Below the pieces are notes generated by a model. That model saw only the letters and a list, made by a program, of their open reading frames with translations, was not told the DNA's origin and did not search any database. DNA of 64,000 nt from Oligoflexia bacterium (GTDB lineage Bacteria; Bdellovibrionota; UBA1018). Of this stretch, positions 26,286-35,096 are shown one piece after another. The position numbers were made by a program, and so were the translations under genes. Numbering within the stretch: the first letter of the stretch is position 1; the number at the start of each line of letters is the position of its first letter. The stretch covers positions 1 to 64,000 of the forward strand of contig JACMNQ010000036.1 in assembly GCA_014378465.1 (NCBI GenBank), read 5' to 3'.

Positions 26286-26307
26286 GCTCCCGAGATTAGA
26301 CGGGAGC
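26286..26307 (-). promoter_or_regulatory. Hairpin immediately upstream of the GGDEF start codon
   Basis: On the transcript, GCTCCCG and CGGGAGC pair around an 8-nt loop, ending one base before the AUG. The right arm contains GGGAG, the only Shine-Dalgarno-like sequence, so the hairpin would hide it. There is no following T-run, which argues against a pgi terminator. Confidence 0.55.
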
Positions 26308-26326
26308 CATGGACGGCGTCAAATCA

Positions 26327-27748
26327 TTATTCGTAATTTCCGTCAGAGTCAGGTCTCGACGAAGGTTCACGACGCAGGCGCGCTACGGGCGAATTCTCGT
26401 CATAAATCGCTGCGTCAGTGTTGCTGGCGCGTTCGGAGTTCAGGGATTCCCGAATGTAGATCTTCGCCTCTTCAACCCCGGGCTGATCAAAAGGATTGAC
26501 GTTCCAGAGGGCGCCCGTGAATGCCGTCATGACCGAGTAGGCGAAGTAGATGGCACCCAGCGAGCGTTCATTGAGCGTATCCAGCTGGATCGTGAAATGA
26601 GGGCGGCTGTTCTTGGTCAGGACCAGGGAAGTCGCCCGGTACTCAGTTCTGAGGAGGCTCCCGAGGCTATGACCTTCGAGAAGGGCAAAGGCGGGAAGAG
26701 TCGGAACGGTCCAGTCGCCCGCAATTCGCGAGAGGCGCGGGATCTTGACTTCGTCTTCGACTTTGTCGACGGTCATGAACCAGGTCACTTTATCGTCTGG
26801 ACCGTCGCGAAGCAGCTGAAGGATGCTGTGCTGATCCGTTGCTCCCATTGCCGAGAGTGGCGTGAAACCCTTGCCATCCTTTCCCAGGCTTTCAGCCCAG
26901 AGCTGAACGAACCAGCTCCCGAGCTGTTTCAGCTGGGTGGAGTAAGGCATGCACACGTGAATCGGGCGTTTCGGAAAGTTCTGGATCATGTCGCTGCTGA
27001 CGATGAAGAGCGGGTTTTTTTCCACAGGAGTTTTTTCGATGTAGTCGCGGACCTGAGAAGCCCCCAGGAGAAACTCCTTCACGTTCAAGCCCGCCAGAGC
27101 GGCTGGAAACAGCCCAACGGGAGTGAAAATGCTGAAGCGTCCTCCCATGGAAGGTCCAATGTGGAGAGTTTTCATTCCCTGCTGCTGAGCAAAGGCTTTC
27201 ATGTCGCCTTTCAGCGGATCCGTGATCGCGACGACGTGAGATTTCCAGCGTTCCCTGCCAAGCCACTCGAGTGAAAGCAGGAGCTGGGACATGGTTTCAA
27301 AAGTCGTTCCGGATTTGGTGACAGCGACGACGAGAGTCGACTCAGGCTGCAGCTTGCTGAGCGTGTACTTCCAGTCCGTGGGATCCACGTTCTCCATCAC
27401 GTGAAAGTTCAAGCCGGTCGTGCACTTGTGCTTCAGCGCGGAAAGGAGACTGATCGGGCCCAGAGCGCTGCCACCGATTCCGAGAAAGAGGCAGTCCTTG
27501 AAGATTCCCTGGGAAAGCAGAGACTCGGCCAAAGCCATGGACTCCTGAGCCTGTGAAAGACTGTTGTCGATGGGAGCCTGATAAAAACCCACTTCTCCCG
27601 CTTCAAAGCGCCTCTTCAGACTGTCCCAGGCTTTCGTGAAGCCTTCCTTGGAATGAAGAGCTGCGTCCGGTGAGCGACCCGGGCGAAGCATATTGGACCA
27701 ATCAAAAGTGAGAGGGGATTGACCGAGTTTTGCAGCTGTGACTGACAT
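26327..27748 (-). CDS. pgi: Glucose-6-phosphate isomerase
   Basis: A 473-residue SIS-fold enzyme interconverting glucose-6-phosphate and fructose-6-phosphate. FLGIGGSALGPISLL binds the sugar phosphate; TKSGTTFETM and GGRFSIFTPVGLFPAAL (catalytic Glu neighbourhood) are typical. The protein is of the shorter bacterial type rather than the ~550-residue E. coli type. Starts 14 bp after the acyl-CoA dehydrogenase stop and is followed by the GGDEF gene after 42 bp. Confidence 0.93.
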   Translation of the reverse strand: MSVTAAKLGQSPLTFDWSNMLRPGRSPDAALHSKEGFTKAWDSLKRRFEAGEVGFYQAPIDNSLSQAQESMALAESLLSQGIFKDCLFLGIGGSALGPISLLSALKHKCTTGLNFHVMENVDPTDWKYTLSKLQPESTLVVAVTKSGTTFETMSQLLLSLEWLGRERWKSHVVAITDPLKGDMKAFAQQQGMKTLHIGPSMGGRFSIFTPVGLFPAALAGLNVKEFLLGASQVRDYIEKTPVEKNPLFIVSSDMIQNFPKRPIHVCMPYSTQLKQLGSWFVQLWAESLGKDGKGFTPLSAMGATDQHSILQLLRDGPDDKVTWFMTVDKVEDEVKIPRLSRIAGDWTVPTLPAFALLEGHSLGSLLRTEYRATSLVLTKNSRPHFTIQLDTLNERSLGAIYFAYSVMTAFTGALWNVNPFDQPGVEEAKIYIRESLNSERASNTDAAIYDENSPVARLRREPSSRPDSDGNYE

Positions 27749-27762
27749 GAAATGAATCCTTC

Positions 27763-28914
27763 TTAAAAAGTGAACAGAGTTTGCTGGCTCACGCTGCGGC
27801 CGATGACCATGCGCTGAATCTGATTGGTGCCTTCGACGATCTGCAGGACTTTGGCTTCACGCATGTAGCGCTCGACTGGAAACTCCTGGGTGTAGCCGGC
27901 GCCGCCGAGAACCTGGACCGCATCGGTCGTGACTTTCATCGCGGTGTCGGTGGCAAAGAGTTTCGCCATCGCGGCTTCAGTCGAAAACGGTTTGCCTTCG
28001 TCCTTGAGCCAGGCCGCTCTCTGAACGAGCAGTTGCGCGGCGTCGATCTGGGTGGCCATATCGGCCAGCATGAAAGAGATGCCTTGAAATTCAGCGATCG
28101 GTTTACCGAACTGCTCCCGTTCACGAGAGTGACTGCAGGCCACATCCAGTGCCGCTTTGGCGATTCCGATCGCACAGGCCGCGATCGTGATGCGACCGCT
28201 GTCGAGTGCGGTCATGGCGATCTTGAAGCCGTCGCCTTCCTGGCCAATGAGGTTTTCTGCCGGAATCTTCAGGTTCTCAAGAACGAGTTCCATCGTGTGG
28301 GAAGTGTGCATTCCCATTTTCTTTTCACGTTTGCCGTAGCCAAGCCCGGGCGTGCCTTTTTCAACGATGAAAGACGAAACGCCTTTCGGCCCGGGGCCTC
28401 CCGTGCGCGCCATGATGATGAGGGTCTGAGCGACATCTCCTTGAGTGGTCCAGAGCTTGGTCCCATTGAGGATGTAAAAAGCGCCTTCTTTTCTGGCAGT
28501 GGTGGTGAGTGCGCCTGCATCTGAACCCGAGCCCGCTTCGCTGAGGCTGAACGCGCCGATGGCTTCTCCGCGAGCGAGAGACGGGATGTACTTCATCTTC
28601 TGGGCTTCAGTTCCGAATGTACTGAGAATGACCTGAGGCAGACCTGTCACTGCCACGCTGATCGCGTAACCCGTGCTGACGGCTGCAATCTCTTCGATCG
28701 CGGCAATGTAGTCGAGGTAACCCAGGCCCGCACCGTCGTAGGCTTCAGGAACCGGGATGCCGGTGAGACCGAGTTCACCGAGCTTGCGGATCACCTCGGG
28801 ACGAAATGTTTCGCTTTTCTCATCCCCTTCGACGAGAGGAAGCAATTCTTTCTGAACGTACTTTCGGGCCAGCATTCGGAGTTCGGCTTGAATCGGAGTT
28901 GCTTCAAAGTTCAT
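27763..28914 (-). CDS. Acyl-CoA dehydrogenase, short-chain/butyryl-type
   Basis: A 383-residue flavoprotein. FSLSEAGSGSDAGAL binds FAD/substrate, LWTTQGDVA follows, and the C-terminal QIVEGTNQIQRMVIGR holds the catalytic Glu at the position used by short- and medium-chain enzymes. The helix-G sequence is LDSGRITIAA rather than LER, which agrees. It oxidises acyl-CoA to trans-2-enoyl-CoA, passing electrons to ETF. First gene of a minus-strand run with pgi and a diguanylate cyclase, an unusual neighbourhood for beta-oxidation. Confidence 0.88.
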   Translation of the reverse strand: MNFEATPIQAELRMLARKYVQKELLPLVEGDEKSETFRPEVIRKLGELGLTGIPVPEAYDGAGLGYLDYIAAIEEIAAVSTGYAISVAVTGLPQVILSTFGTEAQKMKYIPSLARGEAIGAFSLSEAGSGSDAGALTTTARKEGAFYILNGTKLWTTQGDVAQTLIIMARTGGPGPKGVSSFIVEKGTPGLGYGKREKKMGMHTSHTMELVLENLKIPAENLIGQEGDGFKIAMTALDSGRITIAACAIGIAKAALDVACSHSREREQFGKPIAEFQGISFMLADMATQIDAAQLLVQRAAWLKDEGKPFSTEAAMAKLFATDTAMKVTTDAVQVLGGAGYTQEFPVERYMREAKVLQIVEGTNQIQRMVIGRSVSQQTLFTF

Positions 28915-29063
28915 GTTTTTCCGTTATGCCACCGGGATTTTCGGGACGGTAGTAAAAAGGCCGTGACGCACGGATGAAAACGGCGTTGAAGTCTGATCAG
29001 GTGAGTCTGGGCCCAAGATCATTCATGAGACCCGGTGTCAAAGTCCGCATCCCCCGGGACAAC

Positions 29064-29819
29064 TTAAAACGCGGCTTCGATGACGGCTGAGTTGGCAAGA
29101 TCCTTCGCTTTCAGGACCACTGCTTTGACGGTTCCCCGGGAGGGATCGAGTTCGACACATTTTCCTGCAGCGATCTGCTTTTTCGCGTCTTCAATGAATT
29201 CAGATTTTTCTTCCGTGGGAACTGCGTAAATTCTCCCATTCAGTTTCCTGAGTTCGTAACTTACACCTGGAATGAAAACAGTCCTGACCACTTCGGAGTG
29301 CAGTTCGTGCCGAACGATTTTGAAGTCCTTCAGATTCAGGAAACCGTAAGTCGTGTCCGCAAGGGCGAAAAAAACGGAATCAGTCAGTTTCCAGGTTGCA
29401 TAAGCATTGTACTGGAGGATCTTTCCATCTTCATGAACGAGAAGTTCACTGGTCATTTCGTCGCCCTGGATCGGCAGAACGTAGATCCCCGGGAGCGGCT
29501 GGGTTTTGAGACGGACGAAGCCAGCGGTGCCGCCGCTGGAGTGACGCTCAATGATCTTTTCGACGACTTTCGGTCCGTTTTTGAAGACCTGAAGCTTCCC
29601 CGTGGTCAGGTCGTCAGACTCCAGATAGGTCTGAGACACTTTGATCTTGAGCGGACCGAGCTTGTCACTCCATTCCGCTTCCGGCTGTGGGAAGGGAGGA
29701 GTCATGGCTGAGGCACTGAGGCTCCCAATGCCGGCGAGCAGCATCAGACCACACGTTAAAGCCCCGAACCTGACTCCTGGCTGAGTGCCAGATTCAGCTG
29801 AGCGCATCGGCCACTTCAC
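29064..29819 (-). CDS. Secreted protein of unknown function
   Basis: A 251-residue protein (an ATG at 29807 would shorten it by four residues) with a long n-region, hydrophobic core LTCGLMLLAGIGSLSASA and a signal-peptidase I-like site. The mature part is beta-rich with no cysteine until one near the C-terminus, and I recognise no family. Its 5' end overlaps the 3' end of the isovaleryl-type acyl-CoA dehydrogenase by 26 bp, so the two are likely co-transcribed. The 149 bp between it and the next dehydrogenase gene show nothing recognisable. Confidence 0.65.
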   Translation of the reverse strand: MKWPMRSAESGTQPGVRFGALTCGLMLLAGIGSLSASAMTPPFPQPEAEWSDKLGPLKIKVSQTYLESDDLTTGKLQVFKNGPKVVEKIIERHSSGGTAGFVRLKTQPLPGIYVLPIQGDEMTSELLVHEDGKILQYNAYATWKLTDSVFFALADTTYGFLNLKDFKIVRHELHSEVVRTVFIPGVSYELRKLNGRIYAVPTEEKSEFIEDAKKQIAAGKCVELDPSRGTVKAVVLKAKDLANSAVIEAAF

Positions 29820-30960
29820 TGCCCAGCATCTGACGGGCGATGATCACGCGGAGAATTTCATTGGTGCCGGCACCGATCTCGATGAGCTTCGCATCGCGCA
29901 TGTAACGCTCGACCGGAAATTCCTTCGTATATCCATAACCGCCGAGGATCTGAATCGCGTCGAGCGCGACCTGAGTTGCCATCTGCGCAGCCTGAAGTTT
30001 CGCTTTGGCGGCCATCATGGAGGCTTCACGTCCGACCATCAGGCCTTCATCCCACATTTTGGCGGCGGTGTAGGTGAGGGCGCGGCACGCCTCGTACCAG
30101 GCTGAAGCTTCGGTCAGGCGTTCCTGAATCTGCTGAAAGGCACCGATCGGTTTGCCGAACTGGGTGCGCTCCTTGGAGTAACGAGTGGCGACTTCGATCG
30201 AAGCGCGCGCGATTCCGAGCGAGATGCCGGCAATCGTGATGCGCTCGAGGTCGAGGTTTTTCATCATCATGCGCACACTTGCGCCTTCTTCGCCCACGCG
30301 ATTGGTGGCAGGGACTTTGATGTTCTCAAAAACGAGTTCGCTCGTGGGAGAAGCGCGCATTCCCATTTTCTTGAATTTGTGGCCGGCAGAGAAACCCGGC
30401 ATGTCGCTGGAGAGGATGAAACTGGAGAGGTCCCGCTTCGTATCACCGGTCTTCGCGTAACAATAAAAGACCTGACCGACTGGACCGTTGGTGATCCAGG
30501 TCTTGGTGCCAGTGACCGTGTAACTGTCACCCGCGCGCACTGCTTTGGTTTTCATTCCGAGAGCGTCGCTGCCGGCACCGGGTTCAGACATTCCCATTCC
30601 ACCCAGCCATTCGCCACTGATCAATTTTGGAAGGTACTTCGCTTTCTGTTCAGCGCTGCCGTTCGTTCCGATCTGATTGACGCACAAGATTGAATGAGCC
30701 AGATAGGAAAGAGTGGTGGAGGCGTCGACCGCTCCCATCTCTTCCATGGCGATGGTCGCAGCCACCGCGCCTAAGCCGGTTCCGCCATCCTCTTCAGAAA
30801 CGGTGATGCCAAGGAGCCCCAAATCGCCCATTTTATGGAAGGAAGCGCGGTTGAAACCTTCTTCTTCGTCGAGCTTTTCGATTTTAGGAGCCAGTTCAGT
30901 TTGCGCGAATTGACGCACAGTCTCTTGAAGCATTTTCTGTTCATCGGAAAAAAACCACAT
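29794..30960 (-). CDS. Acyl-CoA dehydrogenase, isovaleryl-CoA-dehydrogenase-like
   Basis: A 388-residue flavoprotein. GMSEPGAGSDALGMKT and TWITNGPVG are standard. The usual C-terminal catalytic Glu is replaced (EIGAGTNEILR), while helix G reads NLDLERITIAG; that combination, with the base on the LER glutamate, is the isovaleryl-CoA dehydrogenase arrangement. Leucine catabolism is therefore likely, although other leu/liu genes are not in the window. AAGGAG lies about 11 nt before the ATG. Confidence 0.85.
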   Translation of the reverse strand: MWFFSDEQKMLQETVRQFAQTELAPKIEKLDEEEGFNRASFHKMGDLGLLGITVSEEDGGTGLGAVAATIAMEEMGAVDASTTLSYLAHSILCVNQIGTNGSAEQKAKYLPKLISGEWLGGMGMSEPGAGSDALGMKTKAVRAGDSYTVTGTKTWITNGPVGQVFYCYAKTGDTKRDLSSFILSSDMPGFSAGHKFKKMGMRASPTSELVFENIKVPATNRVGEEGASVRMMMKNLDLERITIAGISLGIARASIEVATRYSKERTQFGKPIGAFQQIQERLTEASAWYEACRALTYTAAKMWDEGLMVGREASMMAAKAKLQAAQMATQVALDAIQILGGYGYTKEFPVERYMRDAKLIEIGAGTNEILRVIIARQMLGSEVADALS

Positions 30961-31026
30961 AAATAGGTGACTCCTTTGCTCTTGGCGCCTTTACATTGAT
31001 CCCTAGCGAGTGTCATACTTCTTTGT

Positions 31027-33141
31027 ATGTACGGGGGCGAGTCAAATCAACAGTCGAGCGGAGCAGGTCTGGTCAAAAGTGAAACCCCTGCGAACTGCAC
31101 GGATTCCCTCGGGAGTTCGGTCTACCCCATTCAGTTGCTGGTCAACTACTGGGAGATCAAACCTTCCTTGATGAAGGCCCGTTTGAATTCACTGCTTCGC
31201 ATGGGCGTGACCCATGTGGCGACTTTCATTCCTTGGCAAGCGGTTGAATCTGACATCTCCCACACTCTGGTTCGTTTCCTTCAGGCCGTGTCCGAACGCA
31301 AGATGACCGCGCTTCTGATTCTCACTCCCGAAGTGGGTGTTCATTACGCCAATTCTGGACTTCCCAAGGACATCTTCAACAAGCCTGAGAATACGGCCAA
31401 GCATCCAGGCGATGGTCCAGTCCCGGTAAGTCTCCCTCCCAATGCTTTCACGCTGCCTTCGCTCTCGTCTCCCGAGTTCACGAAGCGCTATCATAACTTT
31501 CTGTCGCGCATGGACACGATCCTTGCTGACATCGGCAAGTCTCAGCCCCAGCTCCTGGCTTCAGTGACGTCTGTCCTGACCGGAAGCTTCTGGAAGTATT
31601 ATCGCTCGGCTCGGTCCGCTTCGCAGAATCCCAAGACCGTTTTCGGTGGCCTTGCGGGTGATTACTCCAGCTGCGCCGAACTCGCCTACCGTCAGCAGCT
31701 TGAGAACTATTACAATCAGCGTGAGTTCATGTACCCGAATCCTTCGTCAGCGAATCGCTGGAAGACCCGGGCCATGGAAGAGCTCAATCGTCGCTGGTTC
31801 TCCCAGCAGTCCGAAGACGTTTTCAGGAATCGCTCGACTCAGTTCGTGCGCAAAAAGGCTTCAGACGTCAGCGTCGCGCAGGTTGAGCTTTTCACACCCG
31901 AAGCCGATCCCGGCTATCAGTACTCCCAGTTTTTTCAGCTTTTGAGCGGAAAATCCGCAGATTTCAACAAGCTTTCGGATCTCGTGGATGAAGCTTCGAC
32001 GCGTGCAAGCTGCGTCGGCAATTCACGGACGGCTTCCTTCGTTCACTGGACCTCAATGGGCGGTTTTGCCACCCTCAGTGATCCCGAAAAACAGTTTCTC
32101 ATTCTCAAGTCTCTGCTGCTCATGGGCGGACAGGGTGGGGGAATGCTGATCGATGAATCCCAGTGGTTCAATCTTTCCAACAGTTTCAGGTCGCGCGCGG
32201 AAGCGCTGGCCCGGTCCCTTTCCCACCAGGAAATGACTTTGAGCACGCAGTCGCTTTATCTCACGGCACATCTGTGGTCTTCAAGCGCCGCCGCTTCCGG
32301 CAATGCGGAACTCTGGGGCGATCTCTGGAAACAGACGGGCATCCATTCCCGCATGGTCGCGTCGGTTGATTATGTGATGAAGGACCGTGAAGCGAAGCTT
32401 CTCCTGGTGGATCCTTCCTACATCATGACCCGCGAAACCATTCAGCGTCTCACGGACTGGGCTCGTACGGGCCGGGTCGTCGTGATGCCGAGAAATGCGT
32501 TTTATTCAGAAGCGGCCCGAACTGAACTCGAAACCGTTTTTGCGCAGAATCAGAATCCCCAGAAGGTCATGAACATCAATCTCGGGATCCCGTATCAACT
32601 GCATTCGCTGGATGATGGAAAGCTCGTGATCTACGAACTCCCTGAAAGCGCGAACGCGGTCGCGTGGCAGCGTTTTGTTCAGTCGGTTCTTTCCGTTGCG
32701 GAGATCAAGCAGGATGTCGGCTCCAGCGATGCGCGCCTCAACCTGATTTCACTGGTCAGAAAAGAAGGCGGCCTGGGACTTTTCATCCTGAATGGCGGCT
32801 CCACTTCCGTCGCAGCGGATATTCTTTTTTCCGGCGAAGTCACCGTCTCCGATCTGGCTCTGAGCCTGACCTCTGAACAGCGGGCTGCACAGCGGACCGC
32901 GCAACAAGTCGATAATTCGGAAGGGTCCGATCCTTCCTTCGTCCCTTCCAACCGGTTTGGTCTTGAGGTCCCGCCTTGCGGAGTGCTTCCGGTCGCCGTG
33001 CATGGAATGGGAGTCGAAGCGGAAGAACGCAAAGCCGCCGCTCTCACTTCTGACCTCATGAAAACTCACGCCATTGAGGCCGCTCGCAACGAACTGGCCG
33101 GCTTCAATGAGTCGGACGACTTTGAGGCGACATGGAGCTGA
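31027..33141 (+). CDS. Large glycosidase-like protein of unknown function
   Basis: A 704-residue cytosolic protein (no signal peptide). The opening QLLVNYWEIKPSLMKARLNSLLRMGVTHVATFIPWQAVE is reminiscent of the first strand and helix of GH42/GH35-like TIM barrels, where a substrate-facing protein approaches 'F..W..VE'. Around residue 440-530 (VDYVMKD...LLVDPSYIMTRETIQRLTDWARTGRVVVMPR) resembles the glutamine-amidotransferase-like second domain of GH42 beta-galactosidases. I could not identify catalytic glutamates with confidence, so activity is uncertain. The next gene begins 7 bp downstream, forming a two-gene unit. Confidence 0.45.
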   Translation: MYGGESNQQSSGAGLVKSETPANCTDSLGSSVYPIQLLVNYWEIKPSLMKARLNSLLRMGVTHVATFIPWQAVESDISHTLVRFLQAVSERKMTALLILTPEVGVHYANSGLPKDIFNKPENTAKHPGDGPVPVSLPPNAFTLPSLSSPEFTKRYHNFLSRMDTILADIGKSQPQLLASVTSVLTGSFWKYYRSARSASQNPKTVFGGLAGDYSSCAELAYRQQLENYYNQREFMYPNPSSANRWKTRAMEELNRRWFSQQSEDVFRNRSTQFVRKKASDVSVAQVELFTPEADPGYQYSQFFQLLSGKSADFNKLSDLVDEASTRASCVGNSRTASFVHWTSMGGFATLSDPEKQFLILKSLLLMGGQGGGMLIDESQWFNLSNSFRSRAEALARSLSHQEMTLSTQSLYLTAHLWSSSAAASGNAELWGDLWKQTGIHSRMVASVDYVMKDREAKLLLVDPSYIMTRETIQRLTDWARTGRVVVMPRNAFYSEAARTELETVFAQNQNPQKVMNINLGIPYQLHSLDDGKLVIYELPESANAVAWQRFVQSVLSVAEIKQDVGSSDARLNLISLVRKEGGLGLFILNGGSTSVAADILFSGEVTVSDLALSLTSEQRAAQRTAQQVDNSEGSDPSFVPSNRFGLEVPPCGVLPVAVHGMGVEAEERKAAALTSDLMKTHAIEAARNELAGFNESDDFEATWS

Positions 33142-33148
33142 AAAAGAG

Positions 33149-33958
33149 ATGAATCAAGACTGGATCAGTTTTCAGGAAATGTTCTACCCCCGCAAGCGAG
33201 CGAGAAGCGTTTCCCAGGACGTGCGCGCCCCCATCTATCTTGTTGAGGACCAGGGTCTCGTGATTTCCGCTTCAAGCGAAGGCGAAGATCTTTCTCCGTG
33301 GCTTGGACTGCCCGTTCAGGAAGCCATTGAACGGTATGCTTACCTTTCGAAAGACCGCAAAGTCGTGACTTTCACCCGCCAGGACGTGGATCGCTGGATT
33401 CTCGAATCCACCACTCATCCGAACTTTTACGAGCAAGTCGAGTTTCTCAGACAGCAGGCTGCGCCTCAGGGCGGCACGCAGTTCAACCCCCATTTCGTGA
33501 TTCAGGCGATGAACAGCTGGTGGGGCAAGGTTTTGCCTTCCGCCTATGGAATTTACCTGTCGATCCAGCCTCCGGCCCCAACTTCGAGCGCGGCGACATC
33601 GGGTTCTGCTGCAGCGGCCCCGTCCCAGGCTGGAGTGCCTCCGGTCAAGCATTTGCTGATGCTGGTTCGCCGAGGGAAATTCGATCAATTTCATGAGCCC
33701 GACCTGAGTTCATTGGGCAATGATCGACGCCATCGCCCGGATCACGTGGTGAAGTACCTCACCGAAAAGCACCTCGTCCCGGTTCAGGGCGTGTTCGTTT
33801 CAGCCAATGAGTGGCAGGAATGGGCCGACGCGGCCAATGCCGCTCGTGCCGGCAATCCCTGGCGCAAAGTCGCTCAGTCCATGAAGGCCAATCGCACCCA
33901 GCTCGTCCCGTTTCGCTGGGGAGTGGCTTCATTGATCGCTACGCGAGCATTTCTGTAA
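33149..33958 (+). CDS. Unknown protein paired with the glycosidase-like gene
   Basis: A 269-residue soluble protein from the ATG at 33149 (weak AAAAGAG upstream). It contains a Ser/Ala/Pro-rich linker at about residues 153-175, separating an N-terminal part from a C-terminal part with FDQFHEPDLSSLG and conserved-looking HRPDHVVKYLTEKHLVP. I recognise no family. The linker suggests two domains. It is almost certainly co-transcribed with the preceding gene, hence possibly a regulator or partner of it. Confidence 0.65.
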   Translation: MNQDWISFQEMFYPRKRARSVSQDVRAPIYLVEDQGLVISASSEGEDLSPWLGLPVQEAIERYAYLSKDRKVVTFTRQDVDRWILESTTHPNFYEQVEFLRQQAAPQGGTQFNPHFVIQAMNSWWGKVLPSAYGIYLSIQPPAPTSSAATSGSAAAAPSQAGVPPVKHLLMLVRRGKFDQFHEPDLSSLGNDRRHRPDHVVKYLTEKHLVPVQGVFVSANEWQEWADAANAARAGNPWRKVAQSMKANRTQLVPFRWGVASLIATRAFL

Positions 33959-34131
33959 AGATCGCTGCGCGCATGCGTCCTCTCAGTCGCTTGGTTTTGA
34001 AACGATTCGCAGCGTGAGTTAACGCAATGCGCATTTTTATCTTGCGTCTTGTCAAGCGAGTTTGTTACAGGAAGCGTGGCCCTGCTTTGAATCGCCCAAC
34101 TTCCTATCCAACCCCAAGAGAGATGTTTCAG

Positions 34132-34665
34132 ATGAAACGCGCCAACCTTTCGAGAACAGAGAATTCCCTCCGTTATTTCGGCTTATTATCAATTTTGCTC
34201 AGTGGCTTCGTCGCAGTTGCAGTAAGCACTCCGGCTCAAGCGCAGGACCCGATCGTCTGTGACGTTGTGGCGGCAAGTCCTTCCATCCCGGCCGCGCTCA
34301 GTGAACTTCTCACGGCAAAGGGTTATAAAATCTACGTCGACGGCAAAGCCCTCCCGCTTTTTCTGACCCTCAGTTTCGAAACCCTTCCGATGCCTGCGGG
34401 TATGCCCGCCGGCCGCCATGAAGTGACTCAAAAAGTCCGTCTGACCGCGGATCCGGACAACTATTTTTCCCGAATTGCCGATGGAAGGGGAACGGCTACG
34501 TTCAAGACCTACACCGGACTTTTCGGCGGACTCCTGCTCGGTCGCCCGATCTCTCCCAGTGAAGATGCCAACTATCCAGCCAAACTCCAGAAGGCGACTA
34601 CCAAAGCCACTGCGGATGCGCTGGATGAGTTCGATCGCCAACTCCCTGAATGTAAAGTGAATTGA
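34132..34665 (+). CDS. Exported protein of unknown function
   Basis: A 177-residue protein from the ATG at 34132, 9 nt after AAGAGAG; another ATG is at 34123. The signal peptide has a long n-region, hydrophobic FGLLSILLSGFVAVAV and a cleavage site after AQA. The mature 140 residues carry two cysteines, one near each end, and no known motif. Predicted periplasmic. Confidence 0.7.
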   Translation: MKRANLSRTENSLRYFGLLSILLSGFVAVAVSTPAQAQDPIVCDVVAASPSIPAALSELLTAKGYKIYVDGKALPLFLTLSFETLPMPAGMPAGRHEVTQKVRLTADPDNYFSRIADGRGTATFKTYTGLFGGLLLGRPISPSEDANYPAKLQKATTKATADALDEFDRQLPECKVN

Positions 34666-34756
34666 AAGTGTTTGGAGCACTTTGAAGTACTGCTTGACGT
34701 TTAAGTTGCAGTGCGTTAATTCAGGATGATCTCCTCGCACATTTAAAGGAAAGATC

Positions 34757-35035
34757 ATGACCTTGCACGTCCGTCAGTTGGCTCAGGCTTTGGTTTTCTC
34801 ACTCTTGGTTTTCGTGGCTGGCGCCTCTCCACACGCGCATGCGGACTGGACCCGCCCGATGACTTGCAGCACTTCGCCGGATGAAGTTCAGGTTGCTGAT
34901 GTCGAATTCAATTTGACGGTCACCTTGAAGAACGGAATGGGCACCGATGCGAAGGCTCTGCCTTCCTGTGCGGTCTCTGAAGACGCCGTCAGCAAGGGGC
35001 GCCAGTGTGCAGTCAGACGCTCGGACGTTCATTGA
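34757..35035 (+). CDS. Small exported cysteine-containing protein
   Basis: A 92-residue protein with AAAGGA 6 nt before the ATG. The signal peptide ends AHA before DWTRPMTC; the mature 62 residues contain three cysteines. TTGACG at 34694-34699 may be a -35 element, but no good -10 follows. No family recognised. It lies between another exported protein and rlmN. Confidence 0.6.
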   Translation: MTLHVRQLAQALVFSLLVFVAGASPHAHADWTRPMTCSTSPDEVQVADVEFNLTVTLKNGMGTDAKALPSCAVSEDAVSKGRQCAVRRSDVH

Positions 35036-35096
35036 GCTGCCGTCCTTTCAGGAAGCGCATTGAGATCATCCTCCAAACACGGTAGAACCCCCACAA

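Noticed and set aside
26286-26307. Terminator for pgi
   Set aside because: The stem has no T-run after it and abuts the start codon of the next gene, so a translational role fits better.
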